Below, in pieces: positions 8,153 to 16,847 of a stretch of 64,000 bases of DNA (the first letter of the stretch is position 1; each line of letters opens with the position of its first letter). Origin of the DNA: Paenibacillus_E oryzisoli_A (GTDB taxonomy: Bacteria; Bacillota; Bacilli; Paenibacillales; NBRC-103111); assembly GCF_050467285.1 (NCBI RefSeq), contig NZ_JBCMUN010000006.1:806001-870000 (forward strand). Reading direction: 5' to 3'. The translations under genes were made by a program, and so were the position numbers. Under the pieces are notes generated by a model, which had not been told where the DNA came from, made no database searches, and saw only the letters and a program-made list of their open reading frames with translations.

Positions 8153-8164
8153 ATTATCGGTAAC
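8153..8164. promoter_or_regulatory. Second LacI-type operator between fucU and fucI
   Basis: ATTATCGGTAAC shares 11 contiguous bases (TTATCGGTAAC) with the site at 7684-7695, about 470 bp away. Two sites at this spacing could allow looping by a tetrameric LacI protein. Confidence 0.5.
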
Positions 8165-8227
8165 CCTAAATTCGACACATTTCGAGCGTGATTGCGAGGC
8201 TCGCCAATACAAGGAGGATGAAAAGAT

Positions 8228-10018
8228 ATGACAATTGAAACGAATCGCTGGAGTCAAGATTTTCCGAAAATCGGGATTCGCCCGACGATCGACGGTAGAA
8301 GAAAAGGGGTTCGCGAATCGCTGGAAGAGCAGACGATGAACATGGCGAAAGCGGTTGCGGCGCTCCTGAGCGAAACACTGAAGTACCCGAACGGCGCGCC
8401 AGTCGAGTGCGTCATTGCCGACACTTGCATCGGCGGTGTAGCGGAAGCGGCCGCAGCGGCGACGAAGTTCGCCAAGTCTGGCGTTGGCGTCTCCATCACG
8501 GTAACGCCTTGCTGGTGCTACGGCACGGAGACGATGGATATGGACCCGTCCACGCCAAAAGCGATCTGGGGCTTCAACGGCACCGAGCGTCCGGGCGCGG
8601 TATATTTGGCGGCAGTGCTTTCCGGCCATGCGCAGAAAGGCATTCCAGCTTTCGGCATCTACGGCGAAGATGTGCAGGATGCCGGCACGACGGACATTCC
8701 TCAGGATGTGCAGGAGAAGCTGATTCGTTTTGCTAAGGCCGGTCTGGCTGTCGCACAAATGAAGGGCAAATCGTACCTGTCGGTCGGCTCCGTCTCCATG
8801 GGCATCGCGGGCTCCATCGTCAACGAAGAGCTGTTCCAGAACTACCTCGGCATGCGCAACGAATACGTCGATATGTCGGAGCTGGTTCGCCGCATTGACG
8901 AAGTGATCTACGATCCGGCGGAGTATGAGATGGCGCTGAATTGGGTGAAAGAAAACTGCGCAGAAGGCCCGGACAACAATCCGGCCAGTATCCAAACGTC
9001 CCGCGAGAAAAAAGATCAAGATTGGGAAACGGTTGTCAAAATGTCCCTGATCGTTCGCGACCTGATGGTCGGAAATCCGCGTCTGAACGAGCTTGGTTTT
9101 GGTGAAGAGGCGCTTGGTCACAACGCGATCCTGTCCGGCTTCCAAGGGCAGCGCCAGTGGACCGATCATTTCCCGAACGGCGACTTCATGGAAGCGATCC
9201 TGAACACTTCGTTCGATTGGAACGGTAAGCGCGCGCCATACCTGGTTGCAACGGAGAACGACAGCTTAAACGGCGTCGTCATGCTGTTCGGCAACTTGCT
9301 GACGAATACGGCGCAAATTTTTGCGGATGTGCGCACGTACTGGAGCCCTGACGCGGTGAAACGCGTAACCGGCCATACGCTCGAAGGCGCTGCGGCGAAC
9401 GGCATCCTGCACTTGATCAACTCCGGTCCGGCTGCACTGGACGGTACAGGCGAGCAGTCGCGTGACGGCCAGCCGGTGATGAAACCGCACTGGGAAATTA
9501 CCGATGAAGAAGCGCAAAAATGTTTGGAAGCCACATCCTGGCGTCCGGCATCCGTGGAATACTTCCGCGGCGGCGGCTTCTCCTCCGACTTCTTGACGAG
9601 AGGCGGCATGCCGGTCACGATGTCCCGTATTAACTTGGTCAAGGGACTTGGTCCTGTGCTGCAGCTGGCGGAAGGCTACACGGTTGATCTCCCTGCCGAT
9701 GTGCACAAAACGCTGGACGACCGCACGGACTCCACGTGGCCGACGACGTGGTTTGCGCCGATTTTGACAGGTGAAGGTTCGTTTACGGATGTGTACGCGG
9801 TCATGGATAACTGGGGCTCGAACCATGGCTCCATCTCTTACGGCCACATCGGGGCGGATCTGATTACCCTGGCGGCGATGCTGCGTATTCCGGTTTCCAT
9901 GCACAATGTGGCGAAAAATCAAATTTTCCGTCCGCGCGTCTGGGGCAACTTCGGTACGTCCGATCCGGAAGGCGCTGACTACCGGGCTTGCACGAACTTC
10001 GGACCGCTCTATAAGTAA
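8228..10018 (+). CDS. fucI: L-fucose isomerase
   Basis: Converts L-fucose to L-fuculose; the family also accepts D-arabinose. Mn-dependent cytoplasmic enzyme. At 596 aa it matches E. coli FucI (591 aa). Visible landmarks are the N-terminal KIGIRPTIDGRRKGVRESLE, the TPCWCYGTETMDMDP segment, and the three metal ligands in the expected places: Glu of VATENDSLNG, Asp of IFADVRTYWSP, and His of SNHGSISYGHIGADL. The ribosome site AAGGAGG precedes the ATG at 8228. It lies between the mutarotase and the kinase. The window contains no rhaA-type rhamnose isomerase. Confidence 0.95.
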   Translation: MTIETNRWSQDFPKIGIRPTIDGRRKGVRESLEEQTMNMAKAVAALLSETLKYPNGAPVECVIADTCIGGVAEAAAAATKFAKSGVGVSITVTPCWCYGTETMDMDPSTPKAIWGFNGTERPGAVYLAAVLSGHAQKGIPAFGIYGEDVQDAGTTDIPQDVQEKLIRFAKAGLAVAQMKGKSYLSVGSVSMGIAGSIVNEELFQNYLGMRNEYVDMSELVRRIDEVIYDPAEYEMALNWVKENCAEGPDNNPASIQTSREKKDQDWETVVKMSLIVRDLMVGNPRLNELGFGEEALGHNAILSGFQGQRQWTDHFPNGDFMEAILNTSFDWNGKRAPYLVATENDSLNGVVMLFGNLLTNTAQIFADVRTYWSPDAVKRVTGHTLEGAAANGILHLINSGPAALDGTGEQSRDGQPVMKPHWEITDEEAQKCLEATSWRPASVEYFRGGGFSSDFLTRGGMPVTMSRINLVKGLGPVLQLAEGYTVDLPADVHKTLDDRTDSTWPTTWFAPILTGEGSFTDVYAVMDNWGSNHGSISYGHIGADLITLAAMLRIPVSMHNVAKNQIFRPRVWGNFGTSDPEGADYRACTNFGPLYK

Positions 10019-10049
10019 GCGCGTGTAGGCGCATGGAGGTGCAGCAAGC

Positions 10050-11549
10050 ATGAGCACAAGACAGCTGAATATGCTGGCTGTGGATTTTGGCGCAAGCAGC
10101 GGCAGAACGATACTCGGCAAGTGGGATGGCGTCAAGCTGTCTGCGGAGGAGATTCATCGGTTTTCCAACGATCCGGTGGAGCTTCACGGCAGCTTGTATT
10201 GGGATTTTCTCCGCCTGTTCCATGAAATGAAGGAAGGCATTCTCGCTTATAAACAGCATGGCAGCGGTACGCCCGATTCCCTTGCCATCGATACATGGGG
10301 CGTGGATTACGGCTATGTAAATGCAAAAGGAAAGCTGCTCGGCAATCCATATCACTATCGCGAGGCTCGAAATGCGGCGGCGATGGATGCGCTGCTGCAG
10401 GCGATTCCGGCCGAGGAACTGTACAGTCGTTCGGGGATACAGCCATTATCTTTTAATACGATTTTTCAATTGCATGCCGATCAATTGGACGACAGTTTGC
10501 CGGCAGAGCAGGGCACTGGGCTTCTGCTCATGCCGGACCTGTTCCGGTTCTACCTGAGCGGCGAGCGCTCGGCCGAGTACACGATCGCTTCGACGACGGG
10601 GCTGCTCGATTCGGCGGCAAGAACGTGGGATGCGCCGCTGTTGCAAAAGCTGGGGCTGCCGGCGAGCTTGTTCCCGGACATCGTCATGCCGGGCACGAAG
10701 CAGGGTGCCTTGCGCAAGGAGATTGCCGCCGAGCTCGGCATCGGCGAGATGCCAATCGTAGCGGCGCCGTCGCATGACACGGCGTCTGCGGTGGTGTCCA
10801 TCCCGTCCTTGGCCGGGGATTATGCTTTTATCTCCTGCGGCACGTGGTCCCTGATGGGCGTCGAAATCGACCAGCCCATCATGACGGAGGCCAGCCTGCG
10901 GTATGGCTTTACGAACGAAGGAGGCGCGGAGAACAAGATCCGCCTCCTCAAAAACATCATGGGCCTGTGGCTGCTCCAGGCCTGCAAACGCCAATGGGAG
11001 CTGGAGGGGGAATCCCTCAGCTACCAGGACATGCAAGATCTTGCGAAGGCGGAGCCGGGACTCGGCAGTTATATCGATACGCAAGATCCGGTTTTCCTCG
11101 CGCCCGGCAATATGCCGGAGCGCATCCGCAAGTACTGCGCGGACACCGGGCAGGCCGTGCCGCAGACCAAAGCAGCGCTCGTCCGCTGCGTCGTTGACAG
11201 CCTCGCGATGAAGTTCAAGCAGACGCTCGATGAACTGGAGGAGCTGACGGGGCGCAGACTGTCGACTGTGCACATGGTCGGCGGCGGTATTCAGAACCGA
11301 CTGCTGTGCCAGTTGACGGCGAACGCCACTGGCAAGCCGGTCGTGGCTGGACCGATTGAAGCGACGGCCATCGGCAACCTGATGATGCAGGTGATGGCGC
11401 ACGGCGAGGTCGGTTCGCTCGCGGAGATTCGGCAGGCCGTCATGGACTCGTTCCCGCCGGATCGCTATGTGCCTGAGGCGACGGATGAGTGGGAAGAGGC
11501 GTATGGGCATTTTAGACAAGTAATTGCGAAGAAAACGGTAAGGAGCTGA
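10050..11549 (+). CDS. FGGY-family deoxysugar kinase of the rhamnulokinase (RhaB) type, probably acting as fuculokinase
   Basis: Phosphorylates the ketose at O1 using ATP. The sequence follows E. coli RhaB closely: VDFGASSGR phosphate loop at about 12-20, AIDTWGVDYGYV with the catalytic Asp, REARN, LLMPDLFRFYLSG, APSHDTASAVV, SCGTWSLMG, and TNEGGAENKIRLLKNIMG. Length 499 aa is normal. By family it is rhamnulokinase. By neighbours (fucI before, a FucA-type aldolase after) its substrate here should be L-fuculose, or both ketoses. The gap from fucI is 31 bp and to the aldolase 6 bp, so all are one transcript. Confidence 0.85.
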   Translation: MSTRQLNMLAVDFGASSGRTILGKWDGVKLSAEEIHRFSNDPVELHGSLYWDFLRLFHEMKEGILAYKQHGSGTPDSLAIDTWGVDYGYVNAKGKLLGNPYHYREARNAAAMDALLQAIPAEELYSRSGIQPLSFNTIFQLHADQLDDSLPAEQGTGLLLMPDLFRFYLSGERSAEYTIASTTGLLDSAARTWDAPLLQKLGLPASLFPDIVMPGTKQGALRKEIAAELGIGEMPIVAAPSHDTASAVVSIPSLAGDYAFISCGTWSLMGVEIDQPIMTEASLRYGFTNEGGAENKIRLLKNIMGLWLLQACKRQWELEGESLSYQDMQDLAKAEPGLGSYIDTQDPVFLAPGNMPERIRKYCADTGQAVPQTKAALVRCVVDSLAMKFKQTLDELEELTGRRLSTVHMVGGGIQNRLLCQLTANATGKPVVAGPIEATAIGNLMMQVMAHGEVGSLAEIRQAVMDSFPPDRYVPEATDEWEEAYGHFRQVIAKKTVRS

Positions 11550-11555
11550 AACCTC

Positions 11556-12215
11556 ATGTCGGAACAACAGACGAGAGAGGAATTAACGAAATATGCGCGC
11601 AAAAGCGTCGCGAAAGGCCTAGTAGTAGGACCTGGCGGCAACATCTCGGCGCGCTTTGAGGATACGATGTTTTTGTCGCCGAGCGGCTTTGCTCTCGAAG
11701 ATATTGAGCCTGACCAATGGGTACCTGTGGATATTCCGTCGGGGAACATTTTGGATTCAACGTACCGTCCGTCGTCGGAAGTGTTGATGCATTTATTTTG
11801 CTATCGGGTGAATCCGACGATGAAGGCGATTGTGCACACGCATCCGGCGTATTGCATCGCGCTGACGCTGGTCGATGACGAGCTGCCGATGCTGTTCCCG
11901 GATCAAGCGGCGCTGGTCGGCGACGTTGCGTTCGTGCCGTATGTCGTGCCGACAACGGATAAGCTGGCGAACTTGGTGGCGGAGAAAGCAGATCGCTACA
12001 GCTCGATGCTTTTGAAGAACCACGGGCTGGTCACCACAGGCAAAAACCTGCGCGAAGCCTACTACCGCACCGAAGTCATGGAAGAGAGCGCGAAAATTTA
12101 TTTGATCGCGAAGTCCGTCGGCAAGCCGAGAAGGCTGACCGAGGAGGAGTACAAGGAGATTCAAGGACTCGAAAGCGAAGCGTACCGCGTTAATTTGTTG
12201 CAGCAAATGAAATAG
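11556..12215 (+). CDS. fucA: L-fuculose-1-phosphate aldolase (class II)
   Basis: Zinc aldolase that cleaves L-fuculose 1-phosphate to dihydroxyacetone phosphate and L-lactaldehyde. The zinc and catalytic residues are visible: Glu in PSSEVLMH, the two His of AIVHTHPAYC, and the third His of LLKNHGLVTTG. GPGGNISAR is the phosphate-binding loop and LSPSGF follows. At 219 aa it is the short FucA form; RhaD aldolases are about 270 aa. Last gene of the operon, followed by a terminator. No lactaldehyde dehydrogenase or reductase gene is nearby, so that product must be handled elsewhere. Confidence 0.9.
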   Translation: MSEQQTREELTKYARKSVAKGLVVGPGGNISARFEDTMFLSPSGFALEDIEPDQWVPVDIPSGNILDSTYRPSSEVLMHLFCYRVNPTMKAIVHTHPAYCIALTLVDDELPMLFPDQAALVGDVAFVPYVVPTTDKLANLVAEKADRYSSMLLKNHGLVTTGKNLREAYYRTEVMEESAKIYLIAKSVGKPRRLTEEEYKEIQGLESEAYRVNLLQQMK

Positions 12216-12228
12216 CTGATGCTGATCG

Positions 12229-12271
12229 GCACCCGTTACCCATGATAGATGTGGGGGCGGGTGTTTTTTTG
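12229..12271 (+). terminator. Intrinsic terminator of the fuc operon
   Basis: GCACCCG pairs with CGGGTG, and an inner CCCA pairs with TGGG; seven T residues follow (about 12264-12270). It starts 14 bases after the fucA stop. Confidence 0.8.
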
Positions 12272-12294
12272 TTGGTGTAGGTGGCCGGTTGTTG

Positions 12295-12515
12295 GTGAAA
12301 AGTGGCATCGTGAGCGAGCTAAGAGGGCCTGGCCCTAGTTAGCTCGTCCGAAAATGGCGAAATAGCAGCAGCTAGAAGGGGCTAGGCCTGCTTAAGTTGG
12401 GAATTTGTGCGTGAAATGCGGCAAATATCGCGAGCTAAGAGGGTTTGGCCCTAGTTAAGTCGCTGGAAAGTGGCAAAATGGCGCAATTAGAAGGGGCCAG
12501 CCCTAGCTAACTCTG
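12295..12515. repeat. Repeat array A: four hairpin units of about 52-63 bp
   Basis: Four degenerate copies of a dyad related to GAGCTAAGAGGG..CCCTAGTTAGCTC, beginning at about 12316, 12369, 12432 and 12484. Each is preceded by a GTGGCAAAAT-like stretch. Copy 1 is an 11-bp stem; copies 2 and 4 are worn. No reading frame or gene signal accompanies the array. Confidence 0.75.
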
Positions 12516-12546
12516 CAAGCGGTCGATCCAATGGATAGTTGGTGCC

Positions 12547-12689
12547 GGATAGGAGTGGTAAACCACGCTTATTTGCTCTCGAAACTCTCGTAGGGCCCCA
12601 GCTGACCCCGGATAGAGGATGTTTACCACGCTTATTTTGACTGAACCTGGCTAATTTGCGCAAATAGAAGCGGTCAACCACTCTTATTT
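12547..12689. repeat. Repeat array B: three copies of an AATAAG..GTGGT / ACCAC..CTTATT dyad
   Basis: GGATAGGAGTGGT + ACCACGCTTATTT at 12547, a second copy at 12610, and AAATAGAAGCGGT + ACCACTCTTATTT at 12662. Each is an imperfect palindrome of about 28 bp, spaced 52-63 bp like array A, but of unrelated sequence. Confidence 0.7.
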
Positions 12690-12716
12690 ACATCCCACAC
12701 CCAGTTACTTTTCCTT

Positions 12717-12850
12717 CCTACGCCACCGCCCACCAACTAACTACTGTCGACCCTACGCCACCGCCACCAATTAGCTACCTTTCCGCCTCCACGCCACCGT
12801 CCTCAGCTAGCTAGTTTTCTACCCCACGCCACCACCACCCAACTCCCCCT
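12717..12850. repeat. Repeat array C: four C-rich units with a 35-bp period
   Basis: CCTACGCCACCGCC-like units begin at 12717, 12752, 12788 and 12823, with intervals of 35, 36 and 35 bp. Most units end in an ACTAACTAC or TTAGCTAC tail. The plus strand is strongly pyrimidine-biased with very few G. It lies directly upstream of the response-regulator gene. Confidence 0.7.
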
Positions 12851-12952
12851 TCCCCCAACAATCCCACACAATATCCGTAATAAAAATCATGTTCAACCCC
12901 GCCGTTTCCGACTAGAATGAAGGGGATGCAGCAAATAGAACGAGGTGGCATT

Positions 12953-14278
12953 ATGGTTAACATTCTGGTCGTCGATGACGAACCGATGATTTGCAAAGGT
13001 GTGGCTGCGATTCTGAAGCAGTCAAAGCTGGAGATTAACGAAGTGTTTATCGCAAGTAACGGGTTTGAAGCGCTGGATTTTATTCACTTGGAAAAGATTG
13101 ATCTCGTGTTCACCGATATTCAAATGGATCAAATGAACGGCATCGAGCTCATGGAGAACATTTTTACGCATGATCCGTCCATTCCGGTTGTCATTTTATC
13201 GGCCCACGGTGAATTTGAGTATGCGCAGAAGGCCATCCGTTTTGGCGCGAAGGAGTATTTGGTCAAGCCGATTACGCCGCCGCACCTGATTGCGATCGTC
13301 ACTAAAATCCTGAAAGACAAAGAAGAGAAAGGGCAGCGCTTCTCGCAGGGCGAGGGCGTCCGTTCGCTGCCCAAGCATATGTCGCATGAAATCAACTACT
13401 ATTTGAACGAGCTGATGACGAGTACGATTCGGCCGTCGGAAGTGGCCTCGATCATGGAGCAGCTTGACCATCGCATGAATGGGACGCATTTCAGCATGAT
13501 GACGATTAAGTTGGCGTTGGAGCGAGGCGGGCGCAACGATGAAGAGATCCTGAGCCTGAAAGACCGCAGCCTGCTGAAATATGCGGCGATGAATGTGGTG
13601 GAGGAGACGGCCGGCCAGTGGCAGCATCTGCTTTTTGACAATCATCATTCACGCTTTACGCTGCTGCTCCAACTCACGGAAGAGGAGAAGCGCGGTTCTT
13701 CCAGCATCAATCAACTGCAGATGATCGCGCAAATGATTCATACGAATTTGCAGCGCTACTTGCATGTGAAGAGCCAGTTCGGGATTTCTCGCATCCGGGA
13801 GGGTGTGACCGAGTGGCCGGTGCTGTACCGGGAGGCGATGGAGAGTCTGGCGTACTGCGAGAAGCATCAGGATCACTACGTGCTCTACATCGAAGACATT
13901 GGCGGCGGCGCGAACCGGGCAAATATGACTGAAACGCAGGTGGATGAAGCCAATCACCGGATCGTGTACGAGACGAAGCTGTACATTGAGCAGCATTTTC
14001 GCTTGAAAGGACTTAAGCTCCAGGACATCGCAGACAGCGTGCATCTCAGCCCGAATTATCTCAGCTATCTTTTCAAAAAAGTGATGGGCATCAATCTGTG
14101 GGATTACGTGACGAAGCTGCGGATGGAGGAGGGCAAGCGGCTCATTTTGACGACGGATAAACGGCGATATGAGATATCGGAGGACATCGGGTACGAGTCG
14201 CCGGAGCATTTTAGCAAGCTGTTCAAGAAACATTTCGGGATGAACATTTCGGATGTGAAGCAAGCGGCAGGACCGTAA
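12953..14278 (+). CDS. Two-component response regulator, YesN type (receiver + AraC DNA-binding domain)
   Basis: The N-terminal receiver domain (MVNILVVDDEPMICKG) has the acidic pair, the phosphorylatable Asp55 in FTDIQMDQMNG, and the conserved Lys in EYLVKPITPPH. A linker of about 200 residues follows. The C-terminal AraC helix-turn-helix pair (LKLQDIADSVHLSPNYLSYLFKK, then YEISEDIGYESPEHFSKLFK) binds DNA. The ATG at 12953 has GAGGTGG four bases upstream; the frame extends back to 12917 without a ribosome site. It precedes a binding-protein/permease cluster whose histidine kinase lies at the far end. It probably activates the binding-protein promoter in response to an extracellular sugar. 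Confidence 0.9.
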   Translation: MVNILVVDDEPMICKGVAAILKQSKLEINEVFIASNGFEALDFIHLEKIDLVFTDIQMDQMNGIELMENIFTHDPSIPVVILSAHGEFEYAQKAIRFGAKEYLVKPITPPHLIAIVTKILKDKEEKGQRFSQGEGVRSLPKHMSHEINYYLNELMTSTIRPSEVASIMEQLDHRMNGTHFSMMTIKLALERGGRNDEEILSLKDRSLLKYAAMNVVEETAGQWQHLLFDNHHSRFTLLLQLTEEEKRGSSSINQLQMIAQMIHTNLQRYLHVKSQFGISRIREGVTEWPVLYREAMESLAYCEKHQDHYVLYIEDIGGGANRANMTETQVDEANHRIVYETKLYIEQHFRLKGLKLQDIADSVHLSPNYLSYLFKKVMGINLWDYVTKLRMEEGKRLILTTDKRRYEISEDIGYESPEHFSKLFKKHFGMNISDVKQAAGP

Positions 14279-14388
14279 TATGTGACACGAAGAGCGTAAC
14301 ACGACACATCGTCGTTTAGGGCGGCTCCCTCTATAATCAGAAATGTACCAACCAAATGCGAGAAATGATTGGAAAGGGGAACCACACG

Positions 14389-15819
14389 ATGAAGATGAAA
14401 AAAGCATCTACCTTGGGTGCGGGGGCGGTTGCATTGACCGTTCTACTGGCCGGCTGCGGGTCCAATACGACAACGACGAGCACAGTAAGTCCGAATGCGG
14501 CAGCGACGGCAGCTTCGACGGGGACAACAACTGCGGCTCCAGCCAAAAAAGTAACGATCACCGCCGAAAGCTTCAAGGCTGATCAGAAGGAGAAGAACGA
14601 CCAGCTCGATCAGCGGATTGCCCGCTTCAAAGCGAAATATCCGAACGTCGAGTTCAAAAAGGATGATTGGCAGTACAACCCCCTGGAAATCGGGATTAAA
14701 ATGGCATCGAACAGCGCGCCGACTGAGTATACGACATACGCGACGGAAGGCAAAGTGCTGGTCGACAAGAAATGGATCGCCGACATCACCGATTCCATGA
14801 ACGCTTGGGAGCATGCCAAAGATATGAACGACCTGCTGTCGAAGCCTTTCGTCGTAAACGGCAGAACATACGGGGTGCCGATTGACGGGTACGTCATGAC
14901 GATTACGCTGAATAAGAAGCTGTTCAAGGAAAAAGGCGTTCCGCTGCCTCCGATGGACTGGACGTGGGACGATCTGCTGGATGCGGCGCGCAAAATCAAC
15001 GATCCGGCGAAAGGCATCGCAGGCTTTATTCCGATGGGCAAAGGGCCGGAAGCGGGTTGGAACTGGACGAATTTCCTTTATGCCGCAGGCGGTGACGTGC
15101 AAAAGCTGGATAACGGCAAAGTCGTGTCCCTCTTTGACTCTGACGCCGGATTGCAAGCGCTTCAATTCTATAAGAAGCTGAAAGACGAAAACCTGATCCC
15201 GCAAAACTGGGCGCTCGGTTACGGCGATGCTCTGAACGCCTTCGCGCAAGGACGCGGTGCGATGGTCATGTGCGGCAGTGGCAACGCAGCGGATACAGCG
15301 ATTAACGAAGGCGGCATTTCCAAGGACGACCTCGTCGTGTATCCAATGCCCTCCTTCACCAAAGGCGGCAAGCATACGGGCGTGCTCGGCGGCAACTACC
15401 GCGTCATCAATCCGAAGAGCGACAAAGACCAGCAGGAAATGGCGTTCAAATGGATTGTGGATGAGTACTTCACCGACGACTTCCTGAAATCCACACAAAA
15501 AGAAATCGAAGACCGCAAAACGAAAAACCGCGTGTACATCCCGCAGCCGATCAACTACTGGAAAGATTCTTCGGACTTCGGTAAGAAGTACACCGACCTG
15601 CTGGCGAAGTACGACAACGTGTTTAAATACGATCCGCAATTGCTAGCGCTGTGGGACGGCAAACCGGAAGCGCAGTACGAAGCTCAAAAATTCTACACCG
15701 AAATGGCGAACGTCATTCAAAAAGTGTTCACGACCAAAGATGTGGATCTGAAAAAGCTGCTCACCGATACGTCCACGAAAGTGCAAACCGAAGTGTTTGA
15801 CAAAGTAAAGGTTGAATAG
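14389..15819 (+). CDS. ABC transporter extracellular solute-binding protein (lipoprotein, family 1)
   Basis: Captures an oligosaccharide outside the membrane and hands it to the two permeases encoded next. The lipoprotein signal peptide is clear: MKMKKASTLGAGAVALTVLL then the lipobox LLAGCG, with Cys23 as the acylated residue. A Thr/Ser/Ala-rich tether follows. The mature part shows SBP_bac_1 features (VLGGNYRVINPKSDKDQQEM near the hinge; ARFKAKYPNVEFKK at the start). The ATG at 14389 has GGAAAGGGG upstream. The ligand cannot be read from sequence; pectin- or fucose-derived oligosaccharides are suggested by the neighbouring genes. Confidence 0.9.
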   Translation: MKMKKASTLGAGAVALTVLLAGCGSNTTTTSTVSPNAAATAASTGTTTAAPAKKVTITAESFKADQKEKNDQLDQRIARFKAKYPNVEFKKDDWQYNPLEIGIKMASNSAPTEYTTYATEGKVLVDKKWIADITDSMNAWEHAKDMNDLLSKPFVVNGRTYGVPIDGYVMTITLNKKLFKEKGVPLPPMDWTWDDLLDAARKINDPAKGIAGFIPMGKGPEAGWNWTNFLYAAGGDVQKLDNGKVVSLFDSDAGLQALQFYKKLKDENLIPQNWALGYGDALNAFAQGRGAMVMCGSGNAADTAINEGGISKDDLVVYPMPSFTKGGKHTGVLGGNYRVINPKSDKDQQEMAFKWIVDEYFTDDFLKSTQKEIEDRKTKNRVYIPQPINYWKDSSDFGKKYTDLLAKYDNVFKYDPQLLALWDGKPEAQYEAQKFYTEMANVIQKVFTTKDVDLKKLLTDTSTKVQTEVFDKVKVE

Positions 15820-15848
15820 CCTCAGGGATTAATCCTCGGATCTGGGGA

Positions 15849-15887
15849 ACTGCGAGGAAAAGAGCCACACTTCATTTTCCTCGCAGT
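15849..15887 (+). other. 13-bp perfect stem-loop between the binding-protein and permease genes
   Basis: ACTGCGAGGAAAA (15849-15861) pairs perfectly with TTTTCCTCGCAGT (15875-15887) around a 13-nt loop, with no T-run after it. Such stems often block 3' decay or cause partial termination, so that the binding protein is made in excess over its permeases. Confidence 0.65.
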
Positions 15888-15935
15888 CTCTAAGCCCTCA
15901 GCGGCCAGATCCGATTTCATAAGGGAGTGTTACGA

Positions 15936-16847
15936 ATGAATGCGGAGCTTCGCGCAGAACCGGCTGTTGCCGCCAGAGGCCTCAAGAAGAGACGAAACCC
16001 GTATGTGTGGGGGACGCTGTTCATTTTGCCGGAAGTGATTTTGTTTCTGATCTTTTTATGGGTGCCGATTGTAAAAGGCATTTTTTACAGTTTCTACACG
16101 GTTGACTTCGTTGGCGGGAATCATTTCACAGGGCTCGCCAATTACGTCTCTGTGCTCAAGGACAGTCTGCTACTGACATCGATTAAAAATACGCTGCTCT
16201 ACATCGGCCTCGGCATTGTCATTGGTTTCTGGGTGCCGCCGCTTGTCGCGATCGCCGTGTCCGAGCTTCGCTGGTTCCAAGGTGCGGCGCGCATTGTCAG
16301 CTACTTGCCCAGCGCCGTTCCTGCCATCGTGCTCTACGGTATGTGGATGTGGTTTTTCGACGCGGTGGGGCCGATTAACTCGTTCTTACAATCGCTTGGC
16401 CTTCCGCAGCTTTCCTTCTTCTCGCCGCATCTGGCGATGCCCTCCATCGTCTTCATGGAGACATGGCAAAGCTTCGGCAGCGCTACGCTGATCTACATTG
16501 CTGCCATCGTCAGTATCCCGAAGGACTGGTACGAAGCGGCTGAAATCGACGGCGCCTCTGTCTGGCAGCGCATTCGCTACATCACCCTGCCAAGTATCAA
16601 GACACTGATGCTGCTCCTTTTGCTGCTGCAGGTTATCACGACGTCGCAAGGGTTTCAAGCCCAGCTTTCGATGACGGACGGCGGTCCGAACAATGCAACA
16701 CTGACCTATTTACTCTGGTTGAACCACACGGCGTTCCGCGATTTGGACTTCGGCAAAGCGAGCGCGATGGGCAGTTTGATGTTCTTTGTGCTCATTCTGT
16801 TATCCGTGGTCTACAATATCATGCAGCGTAGGAGTGAACGGACATGA
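15936..16847 (+). CDS. ABC sugar transporter permease, MalF/LplB type
   Basis: Integral membrane protein with six predicted helices. The first follows a basic N-terminus (AARGLKKRRNPYVWGTLF, then ILPEVILFLIFLWVPIVKG). The cytoplasmic EAA loop is present as YEAAEIDGASVWQRIRYITL, which contacts the ATPase. AAGGGAG is nine bases before the ATG at 15936; the GTG at 15927 is inside that site. It overlaps the next permease by four bases (ATGA), so the two are translationally coupled. No ATPase gene is nearby. In Bacillales such importers commonly share the MsmX ATPase encoded elsewhere. Confidence 0.9.
   Translation: MNAELRAEPAVAARGLKKRRNPYVWGTLFILPEVILFLIFLWVPIVKGIFYSFYTVDFVGGNHFTGLANYVSVLKDSLLLTSIKNTLLYIGLGIVIGFWVPPLVAIAVSELRWFQGAARIVSYLPSAVPAIVLYGMWMWFFDAVGPINSFLQSLGLPQLSFFSPHLAMPSIVFMETWQSFGSATLIYIAAIVSIPKDWYEAAEIDGASVWQRIRYITLPSIKTLMLLLLLLQVITTSQGFQAQLSMTDGGPNNATLTYLLWLNHTAFRDLDFGKASAMGSLMFFVLILLSVVYNIMQRRSERT

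Noticed and set aside
8105..9169. Long minus-strand open frame inside fucI
   Set aside because: Typical high-GC antisense frame; composition (His/Arg-rich) is not protein-like and fucI is certain.
12316..12515. CRISPR-like spacing in repeat array A
   Set aside because: The repeats are degenerate, the intervals vary from 52 to 63 bp, the 'spacers' are themselves similar, and no cas gene is present.
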